A stretch of 41,647 nt of DNA from a virus. Position numbers and translations under genes: made by a program. Location of the stretch: positions 1-41,647 of the IMG/VR virus record IMGVR_UViG_3300048833_000186; one strand, written 5' to 3'. Shown piece after piece: positions 31,701-40,267 of this stretch (positions within the stretch are counted from its first letter, which is position 1; each line of letters opens with the position of its first letter). Below the pieces are notes generated by a model. That model saw nothing but the letters and a program-made list of their open reading frames with translations, had not been told where the DNA came from and made no database searches.

Positions 31701-32160
31701 GCGGCAAGAGCTGGCTGGACTGAATGCGGACCTGCAAAAGACCATTGGCCAGTATGACGAGTTCGCCGATCGCCGCGAGGAGTTGCGTAAGCAATACACG
31801 CTGCTGACCGATGAGGAGCTCAACTCCGTCATCCAGAACGAGCAGAAGATCGCCCAAGCCAAGGAAGCCCGCAACGCCAAGCTGCGCCAGCAACAGGAAG
31901 AAGAGCGCAAGGCCGGCGAAGCGCGCCTCGAGGCACTGAAGGAGGCCGCGGCCGCCGAAAAGAACGCCGGCGACGCCATGGAAAACACAGACCAGACATT
32001 GGTGATCGATTGGCGACCGCCCAGCAAGTCGGTCGCGGCCACCGCCAGCGCCCGTGAGTTGGAAGAAGCCGATCGCATCGCCGCCCTTGTGGCACCCAAA
32101 GTCCTGCAGCAGATCGAACGCAGCAGGTCCGTCGCAATCCGCAGGAGCACGCGCCGATGA
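28738..32160 (+). CDS. tail tape measure protein
   Basis: At 1140 residues this is one of the two largest tail-region genes, and length sets tail length. It is largely helical, with an N-terminal coiled coil (KLKQGLVETEAQLAKAQAGAKEL), a conserved tape-measure region (LLGVATSAEDARRALAEMYG ... QLVERGVPVWDLLQKSTGKNVVELQ) and hydrophobic helices around 440-500 (LARNAEALIFLAKAYAAVKIV). The C-terminal part is coiled-coil (QAKEARNAKLRQQQEEERK). A siphovirus-like tail follows from this gene order. Confidence 0.93.
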   Translation: MAKGIEEAIRIVLETEGAAGLAQLRTALASIGDVSVDSAADTQKLVASMDELSDIATTIARVESFTKLKQGLVETEAQLAKAQAGAKELFTTFNQGDKSNSGITRMQSQARKTVNDLSAAVEKQKLELQQLRAELSRSGVDTTKLGSAQGALRAKMAQAQASLASSVRSLQQFRAEQAKAAAEVPASNERIAKSYSRIGGALSGLRALAAPVLAFLSFRTALSGIQNLLGVATSAEDARRALAEMYGTQEAGNAAYDQLAGLAKRNGLAFDATLESAKKLKAFGLDPLGGSLQALIDQNAAAGGSQEDLSGKVLALGQAWAKQKLQGEEILQLVERGVPVWDLLQKSTGKNVVELQKLSEEGKLGRKVIADLIEEIGKANEGAAGRGLNALSGLVARASARWLEFRQSVVDAGVGEYFSQQMKLLLDSTGGLDGLARKVSAAIIAVVEGLKGLGQTLAPFVSVIGNVTLGLARNAEALIFLAKAYAAVKIVDFYQSMARGALTLQANAAALKATSAAATETNTMFGKLGGAIKGLPRTIGIGVVALGIDSIIRDLGEIIRLRGELKEVESSIAVLEAGQRALSADRVRQAQEMQRIYAQYADTVIQSNDQIKGQSLEQAQAYKLQLTQAQQYFKGIIIEAVNTGTAVDSGVRDSIQRVNAALEQTNAQIALTSEALRKASTDFTQFSTNAVTKFDELVNKGKTVKESVGGIFDGIDFTRTDGIKNAVGILDQMAARGSAAGAAIKDELRTALAGVADEDLPKLKAAADAAFGASSVGAKALADEINTINLTRLGVDVEAIKTGFTKAGRSAVDAFKAANAEVEKLQLDTAQRSSAISQAFQSAFKNAATSTELKALKQALLDAMSGGNLNSVEFQSAVAQVEAKLKSLSSTGAAVGGGVKEGADRGSRALEQLSNSATETATDVASVGDAAEGAAEGIGEANAETESFSFSMGVLSEAAQEALRQLDQYRGGNFVQRFANVWNEIYRQRQELAGLNADLQKTIGQYDEFADRREELRKQYTLLTDEELNSVIQNEQKIAQAKEARNAKLRQQQEEERKAGEARLEALKEAAAAEKNAGDAMENTDQTLVIDWRPPSKSVAATASARELEEADRIAALVAPKVLQQIERSRSVAIRRSTRR

Positions 32161-32573
32161 GCGACCTCACCCTGGCAGGCATTGAGCTGCCCGACGACCT
32201 GAACTGGTCGGACGAATTCACCGCCTGGAAAGTCGGCCAGGCGGTCAAGTTGACCCTGACCGGCGCACAGATCATCCAGGAGTCAGCGCAGCAAGCTGGC
32301 CGCCCCATCACCCTCGAGTCGCAGCAGGAAGGCGGCAACTGGGTGGCGGTGGTGTCGCTGTCCACGCTGCGCTTCCTGCAGGCGCTTGAAGAGGTGCCTG
32401 GTGCCGCGCCCATGACGCTGGTCATGCCGGCCCACAACACGGGCACGCGCACGTTCAGCGTGGTCTGGCGGCGCACGTCCGGTGCGGCCATTGAGGCCAA
32501 GCCTCTCAAGTTCATTTCCCCCGCGGCCGATGGCGACTTCTTCGCCGTCACCCTTCGCCTTATGACGGTGTAA
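32157..32573 (+). CDS. hypothetical tail protein
   Basis: The product is 138 residues; the ATG overlaps the tape measure stop. The opening MSDLTLAGIELPDDLNWSDEF and beta-rich rest suggest a structural tail-tip protein. The position just after the tape measure is where distal tail genes sit in lambda-like phages, but the family is not recognised. Confidence 0.6.
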   Translation: MSDLTLAGIELPDDLNWSDEFTAWKVGQAVKLTLTGAQIIQESAQQAGRPITLESQQEGGNWVAVVSLSTLRFLQALEEVPGAAPMTLVMPAHNTGTRTFSVVWRRTSGAAIEAKPLKFISPAADGDFFAVTLRLMTV

Positions 32574-32576
32574 CCC

Positions 32577-35500
32577 ATGCCCATCACTGCACTCGATATC
32601 AAGCTGCGCAAGTCCCAGCGCCTCACTGACAACCCTGATGGCGGCGGCCGCATGGTCGCTGCCGAAATCGTCGACGGCGAGATGAACAATCTCTTCCCTG
32701 ACATCGGCGACGAAGAGCGGACGACCGGTCGCAGTACGCTGCGCAAGATGTTCGTGCACGTGGATACGGCCGACACCGACGTGCTGAAGGATGCGATCGG
32801 CATCATCATCAACCCGCCCATGGACAGCCACGTGCATATGTCCATGTTCTCCACGGGCAGCTACAGCGACGTGCGCGAGGAAGCCAAGAACCGCGTCGAG
32901 GGCTACATCACCAAGGGCGTGCAGTCGCGCTACGTGCTGTTCGGCAATCACTTCATCGGGCAGATGGCCATCAACCTCTACTGCATGAAGGACGCGGCGA
33001 CGCCGGAGGTCAACGACAACTTGTGCCTTGCGACGGACGCCGCAGGTTACACGCCGCACGAGCAATACATCCGCGTGCGAAGCATCCTGGCGCGCACCAC
33101 CGAGACCTTCTATGACGACGTCGGCGCATTCGAGCGCGATGTGATCGTGATCGAAATCGTGAGTGCGTTGCTGTATGACTTCTATGGCCAAGAGGCCTCG
33201 CGCCGCACGTCGATCAAGCCGCCGTCCTTGGTGTATGAAACCAACACCGTGGACGCCGCCAGCTACTACAGCGTGAAGCGCCTGGTGGCGGATGCCGAAG
33301 TGGGTGATCTGTCCGTCAAGGTGGATTCCCCCTATGTGCCCATCGTGCCGTCCACGCAGGCAGAGACGCCCGTCGTGGATCAGCTGGCCGGTCTGGGCAC
33401 CGTGACTTATCCGCAGGCCGGTGACACCGATGCGCTGGCGCTTACGTTCAGCAGTGCATTTTCGGCGGGCGTTGCCGTGCCCCGCTTCCTGGGCAGTCCT
33501 TTTGCCCGTGGATCCGTCAAGGTCACCGCCGGCAGCGTGGATCTGACGGACGATGGCAGTGGCAACCTTGTGGCTGCCGGCCTGTCGCCCTGGCATGGCA
33601 GCGTGGACTACGCCGCCGGCAGCGTGTCGGTGATCAATGACGCGGGCGTGGGTTCCACGTCGGTCAATGTGCTGGCCACGCCGGCAGGCCAGGTGGTGGA
33701 TCAGGGTTTCACGCAGAAGATCGACATCACCATAGGCAACCAGGGCTACAACTACCTGTTCACGCTCAATCCGCTGCCTGCTGCGGGCACGGTGGTGGTG
33801 GACTACCGTGCCCTGGGCCGCTGGATTCGCTTGGCCGACAACGGCACGGGCCAATTGATCGGCAAGCCGGGGCAGGGCAGCGGCACCGTCAACTACACCA
33901 CCGGCAGCGTTGTGCTGACCGCGGGCGCACTTCCCGACGTGGATTCCGCCGTTCTATGCAGCTATGGCACGGGCGTCACCACGGAGCGTCGAGACGGTGA
34001 CTCCGACATCGAGCCGCCCAAGCTCAACTTCCTGCTTCCCAACGAGGACATCAAGCCCGGCACGGTCGAGATCAGCTGGATCGTGTCTGGCTCACCGGTG
34101 GTGGCCACCGACGATGGCGCCGGTGTCCTTGAAGTGGGTGCCACGGCGGTCGGCACCATCGCCTACGCCAGTGGTGAGGTGAATCTCACGCTGACCACGT
34201 TGCCGGACAGCAATAGCCTGATCAGCAGCGAGTACGAGTGGTCCAGCTCGCTGTCATCGAACCTGACGCCGGTGCCTGACGGAAGCGGCATCGTGTCGTT
34301 CACGCTGCCTGATGTGCCGGCGCGTGCGGGCTCACTCACACTGGACTGGCTGACCAGCGTTCGCCCCAGCAACAACGACGATCTGGGTGCGCCCACCATC
34401 GCAGTGCGCATGATTGCCAAGGATGACGGTGCCGGCAACATCGTTGGCGTCAGCGCGGCGGGTGCCAGGTTCACCACCACGCTGGGCACCATCGACTACA
34501 CCACCGGTGCGGTCAGCGTGAAGGTCGGCCAGATCACCATCAACCAGATTTCGTTTCCCAACTACGTGAAGATGGTCAACCGCGGCGAGTACTGGCGCGT
34601 GTCGGGCAGCACACGCGCTGCTGGTACGGCCAACTTCAGTGGCGGCACCATTGTGGTGGTGAAGTGGCAGGAAGCCGCCAGCGGATCCACCACGGAGACT
34701 GCAGAGATCGATTTGCCGCCGGTCAAGCTGGATCTGACTCCGGGCATCATCGATGCGATCGTGCCGGGCAGTGTCCGCTTCACGTTCAAGGGCCGCACCT
34801 ACGTGGACCGCGGTGGCTCGCTGTACTACGGCATCGACCCTGTCAGCGGCAGCGGCACCTATGCCGGCATCGTGGACTACGCCAGCGGCTATGCGGTGAT
34901 CACGTCATGGGCCGCAGGCGGCAGCAATGCGGTCAGCATCCAGGCGTTGCTGAGCCAGATTTTCGAGCCCGGTACCGACGCGCTGTATTTCCGCACGCCC
35001 GGTTCGCCACTGCGCCCAGGCGCATTCACGATGCGCGCCACCACGCTCGATGGTGAGCTGGTCACGGCCACCAGCGATATCAGTGGCAATCTGACCGGTG
35101 ACCTGATCGAGGGCACGGTGGATTGGGATTCCGGCGTGGTGAAGGTGCGCTTCGGTGAGATGGTCACGGCGTCCGGCAATGAGGGCGAGCCGTGGTACGA
35201 CGTGGCCAACGTAGTCGGTTTGAACGTGTGGAAGCCGTTCCTGATGATCCCCAGCACCATCTATTTCAACACGGTGGTGTATCGCTCCATCCCGCTGTCG
35301 CCGGTGGTAGTGGGTCTGGATCCGAACCGCCTGCCCAGCGACGGTCGGGTGCCGGCGTTCAAGCCTGGCCAGACGGTGCTGATCCACAACACAGAGGTGA
35401 TCGATGTGGCGTCGCCCACGGCCAACCAGGTGGTGGACTTCGGGCGCGATCGCATTGCGCAGATCGAGGTGCGGGACGATGACGGCGTGCCGGTGCTGAG

Positions 35501-36191
35501 CAGCTGGTACACGGTGGACCTGGACGTGGGTGAGCTGGTCTTCAGTGACCCGCTGAACCTGTCGGCCTACAACCTGCCCATCCATATCAGTCATCGTATC
35601 GATGACAGGCGTTTGGTGGCGGCGGTGCAGATCACGGGCGATATCGAATTGAATACGGCGTTGTCGCATGACTTCCCGGCCGACAGCACGATGATCAGCA
35701 CGGCGCTGCGCCTGGGCGAGGCCAATGGGTCACTGGATCTGCAGGCGCGTGTGCAGGGGTTGTTCGACCAGGCGACGTGGACGAATGTCTGGCAAGACAC
35801 GCTGATCGGCAGTGCCGCGTCTGGCACTTTCAACGACACGGACTATCCGCTGGTGGTGACCAACGCGGATGCCATCACTGAGCGTTGGGTGCTGCGCTTC
35901 ACGAATGCGACGACGTTCGACATTGTGGGCGAAACCGTGGGCACGATCGGGACCGGTGTGACGGGCACGGATTGTGCGCCCGAGAATCCGCGCACGGGCT
36001 TGCCGTATTTCACGATTGATTATGACGGGTGGGGCACAGGCTGGGCTACGGGTAACGCGCTGCGCTTCAACACGGTGGGAGGGCTAGCGCCGGTCTGGAT
36101 GGTGCGCACTACGTTGGCGGGCACGCCAGAAGAGGTGACGGATTCTTTTCGCTTCCAGGTGGTGGGCAATAGCGCGGGGGTGACCCCGTGA
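32577..36191 (+). CDS. large tail protein with six internal repeats
   Basis: This 1204-residue protein has an N-terminal domain of about 240 residues and then at least six copies of a beta-rich unit. Each copy reads roughly 'PGxVxxx ... DDGxGNLxG ... GTVDYxxGxVxV', at about residues 311-352, 401-448, 493-538, 581-650, 729-777 and 813-858. The C-terminal 350 residues look different and may be the tip. The units would form a rod or surface fibre. It starts three bases after the previous gene. Confidence 0.75.
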   Translation: MPITALDIKLRKSQRLTDNPDGGGRMVAAEIVDGEMNNLFPDIGDEERTTGRSTLRKMFVHVDTADTDVLKDAIGIIINPPMDSHVHMSMFSTGSYSDVREEAKNRVEGYITKGVQSRYVLFGNHFIGQMAINLYCMKDAATPEVNDNLCLATDAAGYTPHEQYIRVRSILARTTETFYDDVGAFERDVIVIEIVSALLYDFYGQEASRRTSIKPPSLVYETNTVDAASYYSVKRLVADAEVGDLSVKVDSPYVPIVPSTQAETPVVDQLAGLGTVTYPQAGDTDALALTFSSAFSAGVAVPRFLGSPFARGSVKVTAGSVDLTDDGSGNLVAAGLSPWHGSVDYAAGSVSVINDAGVGSTSVNVLATPAGQVVDQGFTQKIDITIGNQGYNYLFTLNPLPAAGTVVVDYRALGRWIRLADNGTGQLIGKPGQGSGTVNYTTGSVVLTAGALPDVDSAVLCSYGTGVTTERRDGDSDIEPPKLNFLLPNEDIKPGTVEISWIVSGSPVVATDDGAGVLEVGATAVGTIAYASGEVNLTLTTLPDSNSLISSEYEWSSSLSSNLTPVPDGSGIVSFTLPDVPARAGSLTLDWLTSVRPSNNDDLGAPTIAVRMIAKDDGAGNIVGVSAAGARFTTTLGTIDYTTGAVSVKVGQITINQISFPNYVKMVNRGEYWRVSGSTRAAGTANFSGGTIVVVKWQEAASGSTTETAEIDLPPVKLDLTPGIIDAIVPGSVRFTFKGRTYVDRGGSLYYGIDPVSGSGTYAGIVDYASGYAVITSWAAGGSNAVSIQALLSQIFEPGTDALYFRTPGSPLRPGAFTMRATTLDGELVTATSDISGNLTGDLIEGTVDWDSGVVKVRFGEMVTASGNEGEPWYDVANVVGLNVWKPFLMIPSTIYFNTVVYRSIPLSPVVVGLDPNRLPSDGRVPAFKPGQTVLIHNTEVIDVASPTANQVVDFGRDRIAQIEVRDDDGVPVLSSWYTVDLDVGELVFSDPLNLSAYNLPIHISHRIDDRRLVAAVQITGDIELNTALSHDFPADSTMISTALRLGEANGSLDLQARVQGLFDQATWTNVWQDTLIGSAASGTFNDTDYPLVVTNADAITERWVLRFTNATTFDIVGETVGTIGTGVTGTDCAPENPRTGLPYFTIDYDGWGTGWATGNALRFNTVGGLAPVWMVRTTLAGTPEEVTDSFRFQVVGNSAGVTP

Positions 36192-37195
36192 GCGTGATTC
36201 CTTCTGTCTACTTGAGTACAGATCCTGGCGCACCGGTGCTCACTGGTCAGGTGGGGTCTCTTGCTGCCTTGCTTGATGCTGTACTAGTGGATGGCTACGG
36301 CACGGGGCCAACGGCTAAGAGCCCCGCTGGCTGGACACGGGCATTCACTGCTACGAATAAGCGCGCCTTCCGGAACAGTGCTGTGACCGGCACTGGGGGC
36401 TATCTTCGTGTGGATGACTCCTCGGCCGTGGGCGGAAGCAATGCCAGGCATGCGCTTGCTCGTGCATATAAAACGATGTCGGATGTAGACACAGGAACTG
36501 ATCCTGGGCCAACTACTGCTCAATTAGCCAACGGAGTAATCCTCGTAAAATCAACGACACTTGATTCAACTGCGAGAGCTTGGTGCATTGTTGCAAGTGA
36601 GAAATTCGCATACTTCTTCGTTAACGCACCAGCTACGACTATCAGTGGATTGACTGGCGTTCCATACTTCCCGGCTTTCTTTGGGGACTTCGTTTCGCTT
36701 AAGCCGGGCGACGCTTACAATTTTGCAGTTATCAGCAACCAATTGACTTCATTTACAGGCAGCAATACCACCGTGAACTCATTGTTCTATGGAGGTAATG
36801 CGTTGTCAGGATCGAGTGTCGGGCAAGGCGGCTGGACCTTGCGTAGTCACTCAGCCGCTTCCGGTGCCGCGCCTATTTCAGGAATTCTTAGTGTGACTGG
36901 TGCCGCTTGGAGGGGTGGCAATGTTGAGGCCAGTTATCCGCATCCTGTGACCGGTGGCCTACTCATCGAGCGCATTCTTCTAAAAGAAGCGGGTGCACAT
37001 GTTCTAAGAGGCTATCTGCCAAATGTATATTCGCCTTTACACCATCGGCCATTCGCAAACGGAGATGTAAAGACTGACGTGCAAGATTTGCCTGTTGGAA
37101 CTGAGCTATATGTGAAGGACTACTCGGGATCGAACGTCAATCCAAGCACCAGCGACATCGGGCAAGTGTTTTTTGACGTCATAAATGCGTGGTGA
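36188..37195 (+). CDS. tail-associated protein, compositionally foreign
   Basis: This 335-residue protein has a GTG start overlapping the previous stop. It is beta-rich with many Gly, Ser and Thr (GWTRAFTATNKRAFRNSAVTGTGGYLRVDD). Its DNA is clearly richer in A and T than its neighbours and uses codons such as AAA, TTA and AGA that they avoid. The location and style suggest a distal tail or receptor-binding part gained by exchange. The family is not recognised. Confidence 0.6.
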   Translation: MSVIPSVYLSTDPGAPVLTGQVGSLAALLDAVLVDGYGTGPTAKSPAGWTRAFTATNKRAFRNSAVTGTGGYLRVDDSSAVGGSNARHALARAYKTMSDVDTGTDPGPTTAQLANGVILVKSTTLDSTARAWCIVASEKFAYFFVNAPATTISGLTGVPYFPAFFGDFVSLKPGDAYNFAVISNQLTSFTGSNTTVNSLFYGGNALSGSSVGQGGWTLRSHSAASGAAPISGILSVTGAAWRGGNVEASYPHPVTGGLLIERILLKEAGAHVLRGYLPNVYSPLHHRPFANGDVKTDVQDLPVGTELYVKDYSGSNVNPSTSDIGQVFFDVINAW

Positions 37196-37198
37196 TGA

Positions 37199-37531
37199 AT
37201 GACTATCGCATGTCAGCAGCTCGGGTTGATATCGGTGCCGCATTACGGCATTTCCGGACATGGGTACCTTGCAGGCGAAGCGCCGGCGACGCCCGACCCA
37301 GATGACCCTGATGGTCGCGCCAAGAAGAGTAACGTACCGTCGCGTGTTCGCATCTGTGTCTACGAGCGCGGAAGCATGTATTGCGTAGCTCATGTCGTTA
37401 GCGAATCTGACGGGACGTGGCTGGTCGAATATCTGGATCCGAACAGGTTCTATACCGTCGTCGGATTTGATGAAACGGGCTTACTAAACGCGGCCATTCA
37501 GGATTGGGTGCAACCAGCACTCATGGCGTGA
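37199..37531 (+). CDS. hypothetical tail-region protein
   Basis: The product is 110 residues starting MTIACQQLGLISVPHYGISGHGYL. A single domain (VRICVYERGSMYCVAHVVSESDGTWLVEYLDPNRFYTVVGFD) looks beta-rich. Composition is intermediate between the AT-richer gene before and the GC-rich gene after. Function is unknown; it is probably co-inherited with the gene before. Confidence 0.55.
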   Translation: MTIACQQLGLISVPHYGISGHGYLAGEAPATPDPDDPDGRAKKSNVPSRVRICVYERGSMYCVAHVVSESDGTWLVEYLDPNRFYTVVGFDETGLLNAAIQDWVQPALMA

Positions 37532-37534
37532 TCA

Positions 37535-39352
37535 ATGCCAGCTCCCGTCGGCAATTACGTTGGACTGAACCTGGGTCCGCTTTATGTGGGCTCAGGGTCG
37601 CACGTCCCCCTAAATCTCGGCGTTGATTGGGACTACGTTCCACCTGATCCGCCAGAACCCGTCATTCGCGGCTTCCGAACCGACAGCCGCATCCCATGGG
37701 GCACAGCCGCCGCGCTGCAGCGGCCGATCGCCACGGGGTGGCGTCAGGCGCCGCAGCATCGTCGTGGCATGCGCAGCGCTTGGGGTGAAGCCGCGTTGCA
37801 GCGGCGGGCGATCGATCTGGCGTGGAGTACGCCGCCGAGGCACGTGCGCACGGTGTCGTTTGCTTGGCAGGGTCGCATGCCAACAGCGCGTGCCTCGATC
37901 ACACTGCCGTGGGCAAGCCTTCCGCGTGCACAGCGTTCGGGAAGCATGGCGTGGCGGCAGCAGCAGCTGGTGGACCGTGCCGCCACCGCACCGTGGCGAA
38001 ATCCTGGACTCGCACGCCTGGCGCGCAGCATGCCCTGGCTGGCCAGGCTGCTGACCAGTCGGCGTGATGCGGAATTCAGCTGGCTCAATCCGCTGCTGGC
38101 CAAGCGCGCCTGGAAGATTCCGTGGGGGCAGGCGCCGCAGATCCCGTGGGTCGTGTTGCCACCACGTCCGCCCACGCCACCTGACGGCGACGACTCGCCG
38201 TTCCCGCCCGGCGATCGCGTCGGCTTGAACCTCGGCTGCCCGATCGTGGGCGTCGCCGGCATCGTGCCACTCAACCTTGGCGTCACCGCGTGCTACGCGG
38301 TGCGCCCGCAACGCAGGACCTACATCGTGACCAACACCGTAACCGTCGTCCGCTTGCCGGACCGCAGTCCCATCGACGTCGACAGCATTTCCATCAGCGG
38401 CAGCGTCGACTCCTGGGGCTACAACTTCGACCTCAACCTGATCAATCCGGATCAGCTGACCCTGCTCAAGCCCACCGTGGATGGCCCGCGGCAGATCGAG
38501 ATCGCGCTCAACGGCTACATCTGGACCGCGTTGGTCGAGAGCTACAGCCGCAATCGCGAGTTCAACACCCAGAACATCCGCATCACCGGCCGCTCACGCA
38601 CCGCGTTGCTGGAAGCGCCGTACGCACCGCAGCGAGCCAAGATCACCACCGAAGAGCGCCTGGCCGCGCAGCTGGTCGACGAGGAGCTGGCCGACACCGA
38701 CTACAGCGCCACCTACGACACCGTGGACTGGCTGGTGCCGCCCGGCGCCTTCTACTACGACGCCACCACGCCGCTGGAGGCCATCACCCGCGTCGCGCAG
38801 GCCAGTGGTGCCGTGGTGCAGTCGGATCCGGAAGACCTGACCCTGATCGTGCGGCCGCGCTACCCGACCAGCCCGTGGGATTGGACGGAAACCGCGCCGG
38901 ATGCCGTGCTGCAGGATGACATCGTCACCGCCGAGCAGCTGCAGGTGCGCAGTGCGCCGCTGTACGACGCCGTGGTGGTCACCGGCGAGATCGCCGGAAA
39001 GGGCGTGACGGCCACCATCAAGCGCGATGGCGAGGCCGGCACGTTGTATGCACCCATGGCCAGCAGCGCGTTGATCAACACGGGCGCCGTGGCGGCCGAG
39101 CGAGGCCGCAACATCCTGAGCGATCGCGGCGAGCAAGCCAGCATCGACCTTGTGCTGCCGCTCTTCGCCGAGCCGCTGGGCGAGGGCCAAACCGGCCGCG
39201 TATTGCCGCTGGACCTGGTGGAGGTGCAGTCGGAGGAAGGCACGTGGCCAGGCCTGTGCACCGGCGTGCGCATCGACGTGCGCATGGACAGCCGCGCCAC
39301 CGTCATCGAGCAGACGCTCACCCTGGAGAGGCACTACAGCGATGCGAACTGA
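37535..39352 (+). CDS. tail tip/hub protein with 14-residue Trp repeat
   Basis: This 605-residue protein has three parts. Two copies of a 'VGLNLG ... VPLNLGV' unit lie at about 9-30 and 229-250. Between them tryptophans occur at 55, 69, 83, 97, 111, 126, 140, 154, 168, 183 and 197, a repeat of 14-15 residues with many Arg and Ala. The C-terminal part (from about 270: VTVVRLPDRSPIDVDSISIS ... FDLNLINPDQLTLL) is like phage hub/baseplate proteins that cap the tail tube. Stop and next ATG overlap. Confidence 0.72.
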   Translation: MPAPVGNYVGLNLGPLYVGSGSHVPLNLGVDWDYVPPDPPEPVIRGFRTDSRIPWGTAAALQRPIATGWRQAPQHRRGMRSAWGEAALQRRAIDLAWSTPPRHVRTVSFAWQGRMPTARASITLPWASLPRAQRSGSMAWRQQQLVDRAATAPWRNPGLARLARSMPWLARLLTSRRDAEFSWLNPLLAKRAWKIPWGQAPQIPWVVLPPRPPTPPDGDDSPFPPGDRVGLNLGCPIVGVAGIVPLNLGVTACYAVRPQRRTYIVTNTVTVVRLPDRSPIDVDSISISGSVDSWGYNFDLNLINPDQLTLLKPTVDGPRQIEIALNGYIWTALVESYSRNREFNTQNIRITGRSRTALLEAPYAPQRAKITTEERLAAQLVDEELADTDYSATYDTVDWLVPPGAFYYDATTPLEAITRVAQASGAVVQSDPEDLTLIVRPRYPTSPWDWTETAPDAVLQDDIVTAEQLQVRSAPLYDAVVVTGEIAGKGVTATIKRDGEAGTLYAPMASSALINTGAVAAERGRNILSDRGEQASIDLVLPLFAEPLGEGQTGRVLPLDLVEVQSEEGTWPGLCTGVRIDVRMDSRATVIEQTLTLERHYSDAN

Positions 39353-39575
39353 ACTGTGGGATCAATTCGGCGCACTGGTCGGTGGCTCGCCGCGAACGCT
39401 GGCCACCGTCACCGCGCACAACGCGGATGGCACCAGCAGCCTGGCCACCTTCGACGGTGCGTCCATCCGGGCCCAAGGGCAGCTGGGCGGCACCATTCCT
39501 TACAACGTGTGGGTGCAGGACGGCCGTGTGGTTGAAACCGCACCCAATCTGCCACTCGTGGAGCTGACCGTATGA
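39342..39575 (+). CDS. small tail-tip protein
   Basis: The product is 77 residues starting MRTELWDQFGALVGGSPRT, beginning 11 bases before the previous stop. It is beta-rich (GTIPYNVWVQDGRVVETAPN), as are small tail-tip accessory proteins. Its stop overlaps the next ATG. The family is not recognised. Confidence 0.6.
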   Translation: MRTELWDQFGALVGGSPRTLATVTAHNADGTSSLATFDGASIRAQGQLGGTIPYNVWVQDGRVVETAPNLPLVELTV

Positions 39576-39811
39576 GCAAGCGCATCCGTTTTGAAGTACT
39601 GCCGGCCGACGACGGCCGCTGGAACATCACCCGCGACAGCGTGGTGGTGGACTGGTGCGAAAAGAAAGACGACGCGATCGCCATGGCGGTCACCCGCTGC
39701 CACGTCTCCCGCGCCGCCGGCGTCAACTGCCAGCTGCTGATCAAGGGCAAAAATGGGCGAATCCAGGACGAGCGCACCTATGGTGAAGATCCGCCGGAGA
39801 TCAAAGGCTGA
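39572..39811 (+). CDS. DUF2188-like protein
   Basis: This 79-residue protein matches the DUF2188 pattern: a strand WNITRDSVVVDW, a helix with DDAIAMAVTRC, then QLLIKGKNGRIQDERTYGEDPP. Such proteins are widespread and of unknown function; here it is coupled to tail genes on both sides. Confidence 0.65.
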   Translation: MSKRIRFEVLPADDGRWNITRDSVVVDWCEKKDDAIAMAVTRCHVSRAAGVNCQLLIKGKNGRIQDERTYGEDPPEIKG

Positions 39812-40140
39812 TGGCACGTGTAGAGGAGGATCGCGAGGGCAGCGTGGTTTATGCCGTGATGTTCGATTGCCCGGGGTGCCAGCTCACCCACCTGCTGCAC
39901 GTCCGTGGCGCCATGGTGGGCTTCAGCGGCCCGTCGTGGGAATACAACGGCAACGCCGATCGGCCCACGCTGCAGCCTTCAATCCTGGCCAGCTGGACCG
40001 CGCAGCACAACGCGCCACGCGTCTGCCATTCCTTCGTGACCGACGGTCGGATCCAGTTCCTCGACGACTGCACTCACCACCTGAAGGGCCAAACGGTAGA
40101 CCTGCCTGAGATCGAGGAGATTCTTCACCCGATCGACTAA
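39811..40140 (+). CDS. DUF6527-like phage protein
   Basis: The product is 109 residues with FDCPGCQLTHLLHV (CxxC) and CHSFVTDGRIQFLDDCTHHL, a Cys/His pattern that could bind metal. It closely resembles small phage proteins assigned to DUF6527, with 'DG.IQFL.DC.H'. It is the last gene of the tail operon. Function is unknown. Confidence 0.65.
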   Translation: MARVEEDREGSVVYAVMFDCPGCQLTHLLHVRGAMVGFSGPSWEYNGNADRPTLQPSILASWTAQHNAPRVCHSFVTDGRIQFLDDCTHHLKGQTVDLPEIEEILHPID

Positions 40141-40141
40141 A

Positions 40142-40227
40142 GACGGAGCGACCGACGACGTGCGCTAACACGCCGCCGGTCGCCAGTATCCACGTGGGTG
40201 AACACGTGTCCCAGCCATGGCTCCGTC
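40142..40227 (+). ncRNA. candidate structured RNA, three-way junction
   Basis: GACGGAGC (40142-40149) and GCTCCGTC (40220-40227) form a perfect 8-bp closing stem. Inside are two hairpins. One pairs GACCG/CGGTC (40150-40154/40177-40181) with CGTG/CACG (40159-40162/40169-40172) above it. The other pairs CACGTG/CACGTG (40191-40196/40203-40208) with a 6-base loop. It lies between the last tail gene and the methylase gene. It may be an RNA element, a terminator-like structure or a DNA site; the fold alone is the evidence. Confidence 0.4.
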
Positions 40228-40228
40228 A

Positions 40229-40240
40229 CCCCTGCAGGGG
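40229..40240. repeat. 12-bp perfect palindrome
   Basis: CCCCTGCAGGGG follows the three-way junction by one base and lies 27 bases before the methylase ATG. No T-run follows, so a terminator is unlikely; a protein-binding site is possible. Confidence 0.45.
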
Positions 40241-40267
40241 CGGGGCGAGCATAACAAAGGACACGCA

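Noticed and set aside
36188-39352. A DGR variable repeat in the tail-tip genes
   Set aside because: I searched for the conserved TR flanks (GGTCTTCGGCG and the GTGCCAGT end) in the tail genes by eye and saw none.
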